DNA from: an uncultured Ectothiorhodospiraceae bacterium
GTDB lineage: Bacteria > Pseudomonadota > Gammaproteobacteria > Nevskiales > Oceanococcaceae
Reading direction: 5' to 3'
DNA: 64,000 nt
NCBI GenBank assembly: GCA_937141935.1
Contig: CAKZQS010000046.1
Span: forward strand, 1-64,000
The first letter of the stretch is position 1; each line of letters opens with the position of its first letter. Shown piece after piece: positions 1 through 7,310 of this stretch. The position numbers and the translations under genes are program-made. The notes under the pieces are model-generated. The model searched no databases and had not been told where the DNA came from. It saw only the letters and a list, made by a program, of their open reading frames with translations.

Positions 1-713
1 ACATGTGTGAAATGATCGGGATGGGCGCAGTTGATCATGTAATAGGCCGGCGCATTGCCAGTCGCGGCGTCGGTCTCGCGGATCGCTTCGCCGAGCGGCT
101 GGCCTGAGGGCAGGCGGCCGTCGGTCTCGACAGTGAAAGCGATTGCAACCGGAATGCCAGCGGCTTTCGCAGCTCGGACAATGCCGATCGCCTCGCCGGT
201 ATGCGTCATGGTGACCGCGCCGATCATGTCGGCTCCCGTTTCGGCGAAGGTCTCGATCTGGTGGCGGTGATAGGCCTCCGCTTCCTCTGCGGTCATCTGG
301 GTGTCCGGAGCATAGCCGTCGCCGCGTGGACCGATATTGCCCGATATGACGATCGGTTCGTCGATCTCGGCGCCCCGGCGCAGCTCTTCCATCAGCGCGA
401 TGGCTTTGCGGTTGAACGACGCGATGGCGTCCGCGTCATGGCCGAGCTTTGCGCCCCAGTCGCGCGAACAGCGCCATGTCGGGCTTTCGAGAACGAAGCC
501 GGAGCGGGTGTCGCGGGCGATGTCGATGTAGCGCGCATAGTAATCGCGCAGCGCCTTGCGGCCTCGGGTGTCATCGTCGAGCAGGACATAGGAGGCGAAC
601 AGCGGCAGGTCGAATCCCTCATGGAAGATCAGCGTGGTCTCGATGCCGCCGTCGGTGAGCAACGTCCGGCCGTTCATCTGCGGCAGGTTCGATCGGTAGG
701 TTGCGGTTGTCAT
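1..713 (-). CDS. Homocysteine S-methyltransferase family protein (3' part off the window)
   Basis: This family transfers a methyl group to homocysteine or a related thiol in the cytoplasm, through a Zn-bound thiolate. Translating leftward from the ATG at 713 gives about 237 continuous residues. Near the N-terminus is LLTDGGIETTLIF, which matches the family's opening strand. Near the window edge is MINCAHP, whose Cys lies where the first zinc ligand is expected. The C-terminal GGCC zinc motif would lie beyond base 1, so completeness cannot be judged. A purine-rich GGGATAG precedes the start. The gene is divergent from a TetR regulator 281 bp away, which may control it. Family assignment is firm; the methyl donor is unknown. 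Confidence 0.85.
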   Translation of the reverse strand, partial: MTTATYRSNLPQMNGRTLLTDGGIETTLIFHEGFDLPLFASYVLLDDDTRGRKALRDYYARYIDIARDTRSGFVLESPTWRCSRDWGAKLGHDADAIASFNRKAIALMEELRRGAEIDEPIVISGNIGPRGDGYAPDTQMTAEEAEAYHRHQIETFAETGADMIGAVTMTHTGEAIGIVRAAKAAGIPVAIAFTVETDGRLPSGQPLGEAIRETDAATGNAPAYYMINCAHPDHFTH

Positions 714-960
714 GTGTCTATCCCTTGTTGTTTTTCTGGGTTGGACGGCGCGCCTATCAATCGAGCGTCTGAAGCAGCGTGCGCTTCGGCACAGGGCTGT
801 CCGACTGCGATGAGAAAGGGCTTCCGGTGGCGCGGAACTTGGAATTTTATGTTGTGCAGGCATAGAAAGAACACGGTACGGTGAGGCAGCCGAAAAAATT
901 CGCCGTCTTTTCAATGCGTTAGATTGTGATTGTTTTGCCGGCCCGGCGAGGGCGAGGGAA

Positions 961-981
961 AACTGTACTGGCGGTACAGTT
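961..981. promoter_or_regulatory. Perfect palindrome, likely TetR operator
   Basis: The arms AACTGTAC and GTACAGTT are perfect inverted repeats of 8 bp around a 5-nt centre (TGGCG). The site ends 13 bp before the start codon of the TetR gene and lies between it and the divergent methyltransferase. Size and symmetry fit a TetR dimer site, so autoregulation is likely (inference). Confidence 0.7.
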
Positions 982-994
982 CGCGGAGGTGACG

Positions 995-1612
995 ATGCGC
1001 AAGGGGCAGGCCACGCGCGAAAAGCTGATGGATATCGCGGAAGCCGCGGTGCTGTCGAAAGGGTTCGGCGCAACCTCGATTGAGGAGATCATAGCCGAAG
1101 CCGAGATCACCAAGAGTGGATTCTTCTATCACTTCAAGGACAAGAACGAACTGGCGCGGGCGCTCCTGGAGAGGCATATCCGCAACGACGATACGATACT
1201 GGACGGGGTGTTCGCGCGGGCGCGGCAGTTGCACGACGATCCGCTGCACGCTTTCCTGATCGGTCTCAAGCTGCTGTCGGAATTGCTGGACGATATGCCG
1301 AACGGCCACCCCGGGTGTCTTGTCGCCACCTACTGCTACAACGAACGGTTGTTCGATCAGGATGTGCGCGACCTCAACCGGCAGGCGGTGGTACGCTGGC
1401 GGATGCGGTTTCTCAAGGTGATCGAGGAAATCGCGGCGATCTACCCACCGCGACTTGACGTCAACCTGACAGACGTGGCTGACATGGTGTCCAACACGGT
1501 CGAGGGCGGGATCATCATGTCGAAGACGCTCAAGGAGCCGCGGGTGCTCGGCGCGCAAATCCTGCTATTGCATTCCTACATGAAGCTGCTTTTCCTGACG
1601 CCACAGAACTGA
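995..1612 (+). CDS. TetR/AcrR family transcriptional regulator
   Basis: This 205-residue protein is a probable ligand-responsive repressor. The N-terminal helix-turn-helix is plain (ATSIEEIIAEAEITKSGFFY, then HFKDKNEL). The remainder is an all-helical ligand domain with a Cys-containing NGHPGCLVATYC segment. The start at 995 was chosen because GGAGG lies 5 nt upstream and because an in-frame upstream ATG at 926 would place the palindromic operator inside the gene. It is followed 24 nt later by a small membrane protein gene and is divergent from a homocysteine S-methyltransferase. The inducer cannot be read from the sequence. Confidence 0.88.
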   Translation: MRKGQATREKLMDIAEAAVLSKGFGATSIEEIIAEAEITKSGFFYHFKDKNELARALLERHIRNDDTILDGVFARARQLHDDPLHAFLIGLKLLSELLDDMPNGHPGCLVATYCYNERLFDQDVRDLNRQAVVRWRMRFLKVIEEIAAIYPPRLDVNLTDVADMVSNTVEGGIIMSKTLKEPRVLGAQILLLHSYMKLLFLTPQN

Positions 1613-1636
1613 TCCGTAATCGAAAGGTGTGCCCGC

Positions 1637-1930
1637 ATGTGGTTTTCCCGTTTCCTCGCCGAACTGCTCGAGGCGATCAATCCGGGGTTGGCGGCGGTGA
1701 TCGTCGTCGCCGGCGGCTATCTGGGCTTTCGCTGGGCCGACGGGATCGGCGAGAACCTGACCTTCGGCGCGGGGCTTGGCGTGGTGGCCGGGCTGATCGT
1801 CGCGGCGCTCGTCTGCGGCTTGATCGCCAATCTCTCGCTGATCGAGCAGCATCTGGCGTTGATCGCCGACGATATCGAGGAGATGCGGGCGAGGGATGCC
1901 GGCGAACTCGACGAGGACGACGGCAAATAG
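1637..1930 (+). CDS. Small two-helix membrane protein, unknown function
   Basis: The 97 residues contain two hydrophobic, glycine- and alanine-rich stretches (about residues 17-32 and 43-66), both long enough to span a membrane. A charged, acidic tail follows (ADDIEEMRARDAGELDEDDGK). I do not recognise the family. It lies 24 nt after the TetR gene in the same direction, is preceded by AAAGGTG, and is followed at once by a strong terminator, so the two genes are probably one transcript and the protein may be a target of that regulator. Confidence 0.7.
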   Translation: MWFSRFLAELLEAINPGLAAVIVVAGGYLGFRWADGIGENLTFGAGLGVVAGLIVAALVCGLIANLSLIEQHLALIADDIEEMRARDAGELDEDDGK

Positions 1931-1940
1931 CGAAAACCAA

Positions 1941-1966
1941 AAAAGGCGGCCCGAAAGCCGCCTTTT
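1941..1966. terminator. Bidirectional rho-independent terminator
   Basis: A perfect 10-bp stem (AAAAGGCGGC / GCCGCCTTTT) surrounds a 6-nt loop (CCGAAA). T-rich tracts follow on either strand. It sits between the rightward membrane protein gene and the leftward ompA-like gene and can end both. Confidence 0.9.
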
Positions 1967-1986
1967 CTTTGCAAGCCAGTCCGCGA

Positions 1987-2523
1987 TCAGGTGAGCGGGA
2001 CGATCTGGATTTCGACGCGGCGGTTCTGCGCGCGGCCGGCTTCCGACCCGTTGTCCGCGATCGGACGGCTTTCGCCGAAGCCCTGCGCGATCATGCGCTG
2101 CTGGCTGACGCCCTGGGTCGCGAGATAGCTCGACACCGCGTTGGCGCGGCGCTGCGACAGCGCCTGGTTGTACTGGTCGGAACCGGTCGAATCGGTGTGG
2201 CCGTAGACGTTGATCAGCGTCTGGTTGTACTTCTTGAGGACGAGCGCGTCCGAATCCAGCGTCGCGTAGAAGGCCGCCTCGTAGTCCTCGGGCGCGGCCA
2301 GGTAGGCCGGGCTGCCCTCGTACACGCCGGTAATGCGGCCGCGTTCCTCCAGGTCCTCCGGCGTCACGCTGCGCAGCGTGCGCGTAAAGCCCTGGCCCGC
2401 GGCGTTGGCCGAGGCGGTCTGAGTGGTGCCGTCCTGGCTCCCCTGGCCTTCCGTGGCGGACTCCTGAGCCCAGGCGCTACCGGCCCCCAGTAGCAACGAA
2501 AGCAGCGTCAGCGTCGTCCGCAT
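1987..2523 (-). CDS. OmpA-family peptidoglycan-associated outer membrane protein
   Basis: The 178-residue protein carries a signal peptide ending at AWAQ and an OmpA C-terminal domain that anchors the outer membrane to peptidoglycan. The domain shows GHTDSTG, the LSQRRANAV helix and the GRAQNRRVEI signature with its peptidoglycan-binding Asp/Arg pattern. Between signal and domain is a Gln/Ser/Thr-rich stretch and a short region with no beta-barrel. The start at 2523 is preceded by GGGAGA and gives a clean signal sequence; a longer reading upstream would not. The usual first domain strand is weakly matched. A shared terminator follows. Confidence 0.85.
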   Translation of the reverse strand: MRTTLTLLSLLLGAGSAWAQESATEGQGSQDGTTQTASANAAGQGFTRTLRSVTPEDLEERGRITGVYEGSPAYLAAPEDYEAAFYATLDSDALVLKKYNQTLINVYGHTDSTGSDQYNQALSQRRANAVSSYLATQGVSQQRMIAQGFGESRPIADNGSEAGRAQNRRVEIQIVPLT

Positions 2524-2597
2524 CTTGTTCTCCCTAGTTCTCGTGGTGCCCGCGGCAGGCACGGCGGCATTATGGCCCATGCGGGCGGCGAGGCCCA

Positions 2598-2670
2598 CCG
2601 CGGGGCGGCGTCAGGCCACCGCGGGGCGGCACCGGGCCCCCGCGGGGCGGCACCGGGCCCCCGCGCCGCG
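2598..2670. repeat. GC-rich 21-bp tandem repeat
   Basis: Three consecutive units start at 2598, 2619 and 2640, with the consensus CCGCGGGGCGGCACCGGGCC plus one base. The second and third are identical; the first differs at a few positions. The array lies in the gap upstream of the ompA-like gene and after the stop of the nuclease gene. Confidence 0.85.
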
Positions 2671-2697
2671 TCCCTGATCACGGCAGCCGTCGGGGCC

Positions 2698-3537
2698 CTA
2701 GTAGCGTGGCGGCGCATCCCAGCGCTCGCCCACGCCCCAGCCCGCGAGCGGCAGCGCGGCCTCCACGGCGGCCTCGACAGCGTCGGGCAGCGCCGGCAGC
2801 AGATCCAGCCCGCTGCGCGCCTCCACCGCATCCACCGTCACCGCGTACTGGCGCAAATCGCCATGGCCGGAGGCCTGCTGCGGCAGGATAAAGGCCAGCG
2901 CGCGGGGCGGCGCTGCAGCGCCGGTGGCCGCGGCCGCACCCGGGTCGAACCACAGCCGCCAGAAGGCCGCGGGCACCGCCACCCCGCCCGGCAGCCGTGG
3001 GGCATCCGCCGCGAACAGCGGGCCGGCCTGGACGACGAAGGCCCGGCCCAGCGCCGGCCGCAGCGCATCCATCTCCAGCTCCTCCAGCCGCTGCCAGGCC
3101 CGCGCATTCAGCGGGTGCCGCTGCGGGCTGATGTTGTGCATGGCGAAGCTGGCCAGCTGGGCCTCCCGGCCATACAGCCGGCTCATCGCGTAGTTAGGGG
3201 CCAGGTGGCCGCGGTCATAGCCACTGCGTCGATAGTCATCGGGGCACACGCCGCCCAGCCAATCCGGCGCGCAGACAAAATGCCGCGGCCGCGGCGCCAG
3301 GTCCCGCAGGGGCCCGGCATGCACCGTCCACTGCACCCACAAGGGGTTGCGCCACCAGGGCGAATAGCCCAGCACAAAGCCCGGCTCGGCCAGCAGCCAG
3401 CTGTATTGCACCAGCCCGGCCGGCCGCGGCCGGCCCTGTTCCAGCTGCGCATGCCCGCGCCAGCCGCCCCAGGCCCCAAGCAGCAGCGAAACAAGGACAA
3501 TAACGGCGATGCCCGCCCCGACTCTCATCGCCCGCAT
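2698..3537 (-). CDS. DNA/RNA non-specific endonuclease (NUC1/DRGH family)
   Basis: This 279-residue protein is a secreted or membrane-anchored sugar-nonspecific nuclease. A hydrophobic segment occupies residues 8-25. The catalytic DRGHLAPN motif is at residues 108-115, with the expected His general base, and downstream comes MHNISPQ with the metal-binding Asn of the beta-beta-alpha metal fold. The rest fits the family length. Starts at 3537 or 3528 are both possible. Its 5' end meets or overlaps the divergent aminopeptidase gene, so the two probably share a promoter region. Physiological role (DNA scavenging or processing) is inferred. Confidence 0.88.
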   Translation of the reverse strand: MRAMRVGAGIAVIVLVSLLLGAWGGWRGHAQLEQGRPRPAGLVQYSWLLAEPGFVLGYSPWWRNPLWVQWTVHAGPLRDLAPRPRHFVCAPDWLGGVCPDDYRRSGYDRGHLAPNYAMSRLYGREAQLASFAMHNISPQRHPLNARAWQRLEELEMDALRPALGRAFVVQAGPLFAADAPRLPGGVAVPAAFWRLWFDPGAAAATGAAAPPRALAFILPQQASGHGDLRQYAVTVDAVEARSGLDLLPALPDAVEAAVEAALPLAGWGVGERWDAPPRY

Positions 3538-4600
3538 TGTGCGCCGATGCGCCTTGCGCCGTCCGCTGCTGCTCCTGCTGCTCGCGCTGCCGCTGCTGGG
3601 CGGCTGCGAAACGCTGGCCTACCACTGGCAGGCGGCCAGCGGCCACCTGCGACTGCTGGCCGGGCGCGCACCGCTGACTGAACTGGCCGCAGACCCCGCC
3701 ACACCGCCGGCCTTGCGCGCCAAGCTGCACACGCTGGCCGACGCGCGGCGCTATGCCAGCGATGCCCTGGGGCTGCCCGACAACCGCAGCTACACGCTGT
3801 ACGCCCCGCTGCCCCATGCGGATCGGCGCGAGCCATCAGCGCGCCAGGCGCTGGTGTGGAATGTCGTGGCCGCGCCGGAGTTCTCGCTGGCGCCCAAGCG
3901 CTGGTGCTTTCCGGTGGCCGGCTGCGTCAGTTACCGAGGCTACTTCGCGCGCGGCGACGCCGAGGCCAAGGCGGCGGAGCTGGCCGCCGCCGGCTATGAC
4001 GTGCTGGTGCGCCCGGCCGCCGCCTACTCGACGCTGGGCTGGTTTGCCGACCCGCTGCCCGAGCCCGTGCTGCAGTGGCGCACCGAGGCCATCGTGCGGC
4101 TGATGTTCCACGAGCTGGCGCACCAGCAGCTGTACGTACCCGGCGACACCCGCTTCAACGAAAGCTATGCCAGCGCCGTGGGCGGCCTGGGCCTGCAGGC
4201 CTGGCGCCGGGCGCAGGGCGAGGCGGCCGCTGTCGAGGCGCCCTCCGCCCGCGCGCGGATCGCCCGCATCCTGGAGCCCACCTACGCCGGGCTGCGCGCG
4301 CTGTACGCCAGCACGCAGCCGGCCGCCGCCAAGCGTGCGGCCAAGGCGGCGCTGCTGGAACAGGCCCGGGCGCGCTATGCCGCAGCCCGCGCCGAATCGG
4401 CCGCCGGGCTGGAACGTTGGGCCGACTGGTTCGCCGCGCTGAACAATGCCCGCCTAGCCGGCTTTGCCGACTACAGCGCCGGCGTCGCCGCCTTCCACCA
4501 GCTCTATGCCGACTGCGAGCAGCGCTGGGATTGCTTCCACGCGGGCGCCGCGCAGCTGGCCGAAAACCCGGCGCGGCGGCGCGCCTTCGTCGGCTCATGA
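3509..4600 (+). CDS. Predicted zinc aminopeptidase lipoprotein (COG4324-like)
   Basis: This 363-residue protein has a lipobox (LLGGC, Cys at residue 33 from this start), suggesting an outer-membrane lipoprotein. The zinc protease motif HELAH is at residues 201-205, followed by FNESYASAVG, where the Glu is a likely third ligand. This layout matches the predicted aminopeptidases of COG4324. An alternative GTG start at 3539 would give a shorter leader and remove the overlap with the divergent nuclease gene, whose ATG ends at 3535. A TonB-dependent receptor gene follows 10 nt downstream. The substrate is unknown. Confidence 0.82.
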   Translation: MPAPTLIARIVRRCALRRPLLLLLLALPLLGGCETLAYHWQAASGHLRLLAGRAPLTELAADPATPPALRAKLHTLADARRYASDALGLPDNRSYTLYAPLPHADRREPSARQALVWNVVAAPEFSLAPKRWCFPVAGCVSYRGYFARGDAEAKAAELAAAGYDVLVRPAAAYSTLGWFADPLPEPVLQWRTEAIVRLMFHELAHQQLYVPGDTRFNESYASAVGGLGLQAWRRAQGEAAAVEAPSARARIARILEPTYAGLRALYASTQPAAAKRAAKAALLEQARARYAAARAESAAGLERWADWFAALNNARLAGFADYSAGVAAFHQLYADCEQRWDCFHAGAAQLAENPARRRAFVGS

Positions 4601-4610
4601 CCCCGGCCGC

Positions 4611-6725
4611 ATGAGTCATGCGATGTCACCCCAGCGCGCACGCCGCAGCATCGCGCGGGCGCTGCTGGCGAAGCTGCTGCTGGCCTTCTCGCTGCTCACG
4701 CCAGCCGCGCTGCAGGCGCAGGCGGCGGCCGAAACTGGCGCCGATGCGACAGGCTCCGGCACGGTGCTGACGCCGATGCAGGTCACCGCGGCGCGCAGCG
4801 CCGAGGCCACCGTCGCCGCGACCCACGCCGTCGCGGTCAGCGAGGCCGCGGACTGGAGCTGGCAGCCGCCGGGCGTGCTGCCGCTGCTGCTGGACGCCCT
4901 GCCCGGCGTCAGCGCGCAGCAAACCACCCCGGGCCAGGGCATCGTCATCGTGCGCGGGCTCAAGGGCTCCGAGCTGCTGCATCTGGTCGACGGCATGCGC
5001 CTGAACTTTGGCTTTCTGCGCAATGCGCCCAACCAGTACCTGGCGCTGGTGGACCTTAGCGCCCTGGCCGCCGTCGAGGTGGTGCGCGGCGCCGCCTCCA
5101 GCCTGTATGGCGCCGATGCGATGGGCGGCGTGGTCAACCTGCGCAGTGTGGAGCCGGCACTGGCCGCCGCCGCCACCCACCGCATCGACTTCGGCGCCAG
5201 CGGGGCCACGGCCGATGACGCCCGCGCCGCGCAACTGCGCCTGAGCCGCGAAGGGCCCCGCTGGGCGGCCAGCCTGGGCGCGGCCGCCCGCGCCTATGGC
5301 GAGCGCCGCGCCGGCGGCGGCCAGGCGCTGCCGGCCACCGCCTACACGGCGCAGGCCGCCGATGCCGCGCTGCGCTTCGCCCCCGCCGCCGGCGGCGCCT
5401 GGCAGCTGCGCCTGCAGCATGCGCGACAGCCGGACACGCCGCGGCACGACCAGCTCGTGGCCGGCTTTGGCGAGAGCGCGCCGCGGCGCAGCGAATTCGC
5501 CTTCGCCCCCAGCCAGCGTGAGTTCGCCCACCTGCGCGCGCACTACGAGCGGCCCTTCGTCGCCGCCGACAGCCTGGAACTGAACCTCGCCTGGCAGCGC
5601 ATCGTAGACGCCACCCGCCGCCGCAGCCTGGGCTCCGACACGCGCCAGCTCGAGGACAACCGCTCGCAGCTCTGGGGCCTGGCCGCGCATGCCCGCAGCG
5701 CGCTCGGCGCCGGCCACACGCTGCGCTACGGCGCCGAGTACTACCGCGACCGCATCGCCAGCAGCGCGCAGTCGCAGTCGCTGGAGGACGGCCGCCGCGA
5801 GCGCCGCGAGAGCCGCTTCCCCGACGGCTCGACGATGCAGCAGGCCGCTGCCTATGCGCAGCACCGCCTCGAAGCGGGCGCGCAGCGGCTGGAGCTGGGC
5901 CTGCGCGCCTCCCAGGTCGAGGTCGACCTCGCCGCCGACGGCAGCCGCCCCGCCAGCAGGCTGCGCCAGCAGGACCTGAGCGGCGATCTGGGCCTGCGCC
6001 GCCAGCTTGGCCCGCGGCTGTCGCTGCATGCGCACCTGGGCCGTGGTTTTCGCGCGCCGAATGTCTTCGACCTCGGCGCCATCGGCCCGCGCCCGGGCGG
6101 CCGCTTCAACGCCCCGAACCCGGAGCTGGCCCCGGAGGTCGTCTACACCGCGGACCTGGGGCTGAAGTGGGCCGGCCCGCGGCTGCACGCCGAGGGCTAT
6201 GTCTGGTGGAGCGAATACCGCGACAAGATCGAGTCGGTCTTCACCGGCGCGCAAACCGGCGAGGGCGAGGACATCGTGCGCAGCGAGAACATCGGCCGCG
6301 TGCAGCTGCGTGGGGCCGAGGCGCTGCTCGACTGGCACCTGGCGCCGCGCTGGTTCCTGCGAATGGCGGGGGAATGGACCTGGGGCGCCACCGCGGCCGG
6401 CGAGCCGGCCGACCGGGTGCCGCCACCCGGGCTGAACGCCGCATTGCAATATCGCCTGGCCGAAGGGCCGCGACTGCGGCTGGGCGTGGATGCCGCCACC
6501 GGCCAGAGCCGGCTGAGCCCCCGCGACCGCGAGGACAGCCGCATCGCCCCCGGCGGCACGCCGGGCTACAGCGACTGGTCGCTGGCCGCCGACTTCGCCC
6601 TGCCCCGTGGCGTGGACCTGACCCTGGGCATCGAGAACCTCTTCGACCGCCGCTACCGCCGCCACGCCTCCGGCGTCGATGCCGCGGGGCGCGGCCTGTA
6701 TTTGCAACTCCGCGCGAGCCTGTAG
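4611..6725 (+). CDS. TonB-dependent outer membrane receptor, heme/hemoglobin-receptor-like
   Basis: The 704-residue protein has a signal peptide ending near LQAQA, a plug domain (SAQQTTPGQGIVIVRGLKGS, later VVRGAASSLYGADAMGGVVN) and a 22-strand-type barrel. The barrel includes GRGFRAPNVFDLGA and a C-terminal IENLFDRRYRRHASG with a final aromatic/Leu strand. The FRAPN signature and overall pattern fit the heme/siderophore-type TonB receptors that move large ligands using the proton motive force. Start at 4611 follows the upstream stop by 10 nt; 4623 is also possible. No TonB/ExbBD genes are nearby. The ligand assignment is tentative. Confidence 0.85.
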   Translation: MSHAMSPQRARRSIARALLAKLLLAFSLLTPAALQAQAAAETGADATGSGTVLTPMQVTAARSAEATVAATHAVAVSEAADWSWQPPGVLPLLLDALPGVSAQQTTPGQGIVIVRGLKGSELLHLVDGMRLNFGFLRNAPNQYLALVDLSALAAVEVVRGAASSLYGADAMGGVVNLRSVEPALAAAATHRIDFGASGATADDARAAQLRLSREGPRWAASLGAAARAYGERRAGGGQALPATAYTAQAADAALRFAPAAGGAWQLRLQHARQPDTPRHDQLVAGFGESAPRRSEFAFAPSQREFAHLRAHYERPFVAADSLELNLAWQRIVDATRRRSLGSDTRQLEDNRSQLWGLAAHARSALGAGHTLRYGAEYYRDRIASSAQSQSLEDGRRERRESRFPDGSTMQQAAAYAQHRLEAGAQRLELGLRASQVEVDLAADGSRPASRLRQQDLSGDLGLRRQLGPRLSLHAHLGRGFRAPNVFDLGAIGPRPGGRFNAPNPELAPEVVYTADLGLKWAGPRLHAEGYVWWSEYRDKIESVFTGAQTGEGEDIVRSENIGRVQLRGAEALLDWHLAPRWFLRMAGEWTWGATAAGEPADRVPPPGLNAALQYRLAEGPRLRLGVDAATGQSRLSPRDREDSRIAPGGTPGYSDWSLAADFALPRGVDLTLGIENLFDRRYRRHASGVDAAGRGLYLQLRASL

Positions 6726-6738
6726 TGTCGGAGGACGC

Positions 6739-7188
6739 ATGCGCCTGCTGTTGATTCTGGCCCTGCTGTGGGCCGAGTTCTGGTCCATCGTGGCCGTCAG
6801 CCGCCCGCTGGGCGGGCTGGCGACCTTCGTGCTGCTGCTGTTGATGGCGGCCATCGGCTCGCGCCTGATCCGCGGCCAGGGCCTGCGCACCGTGGCCAAC
6901 CTGCAGCTCGCGATGCAGCGCGAGCAGCTACCGGCCGCGGCGATGCTCGACGCGGCCATCGTGGTCGTCGCCGGCATGCTGCTGATCTTCCCCGGCTTTG
7001 TCTCCGACGCCTGCGCGCTGGTGCTGATCTTCAGCGGCATCCGCCGCCGGCTGGCGGCGCGGGTCGAGGCGCACATGGCGCGCCAGTACCCGGGCCGCGC
7101 ACGGGCCTATGTGATCGACGGCGAGTTCTACACCGTGCGCGAGGGCGAGGAACCGCCGCCGCGCGAACCCCTCGACCACGAGCGCTAG
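6739..7188 (+). CDS. fxsA: FxsA family cytoplasmic membrane protein
   Basis: The 149-residue protein has three to four hydrophobic helices. It carries the family hallmarks: an early EFW...VSRPLGG segment, a central QREQLPA loop, and LIFPGFVSDACAL followed by an arginine-rich IRRRLAARV stretch. FxsA is an inner-membrane protein known in E. coli for relieving F-plasmid exclusion of phage T7; its general function is unsettled. GGAGG lies just before the ATG at 6739. It follows the TonB receptor by 13 nt and is probably in the same transcript. The tail is acidic and proline-rich. Confidence 0.85.
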   Translation: MRLLLILALLWAEFWSIVAVSRPLGGLATFVLLLLMAAIGSRLIRGQGLRTVANLQLAMQREQLPAAAMLDAAIVVVAGMLLIFPGFVSDACALVLIFSGIRRRLAARVEAHMARQYPGRARAYVIDGEFYTVREGEEPPPREPLDHER

Positions 7189-7310
7189 GCGCCCGCCCGG
7201 CCGAGGTCCTGGCCGAGTTCCCGGCCAAACCCGGCGCGGCCAGGCGGGGGCTGTAACACACGCATCGCCGCGTCCCGTTAGGCTGGCGCCACCACAGGGG
7301 GAGTACACCA

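Noticed and set aside
4626-7076. Leftward frame of about 800 residues opposite the first TonB receptor
   Set aside because: Antisense to a receptor with clear plug and barrel motifs; no domain of its own.
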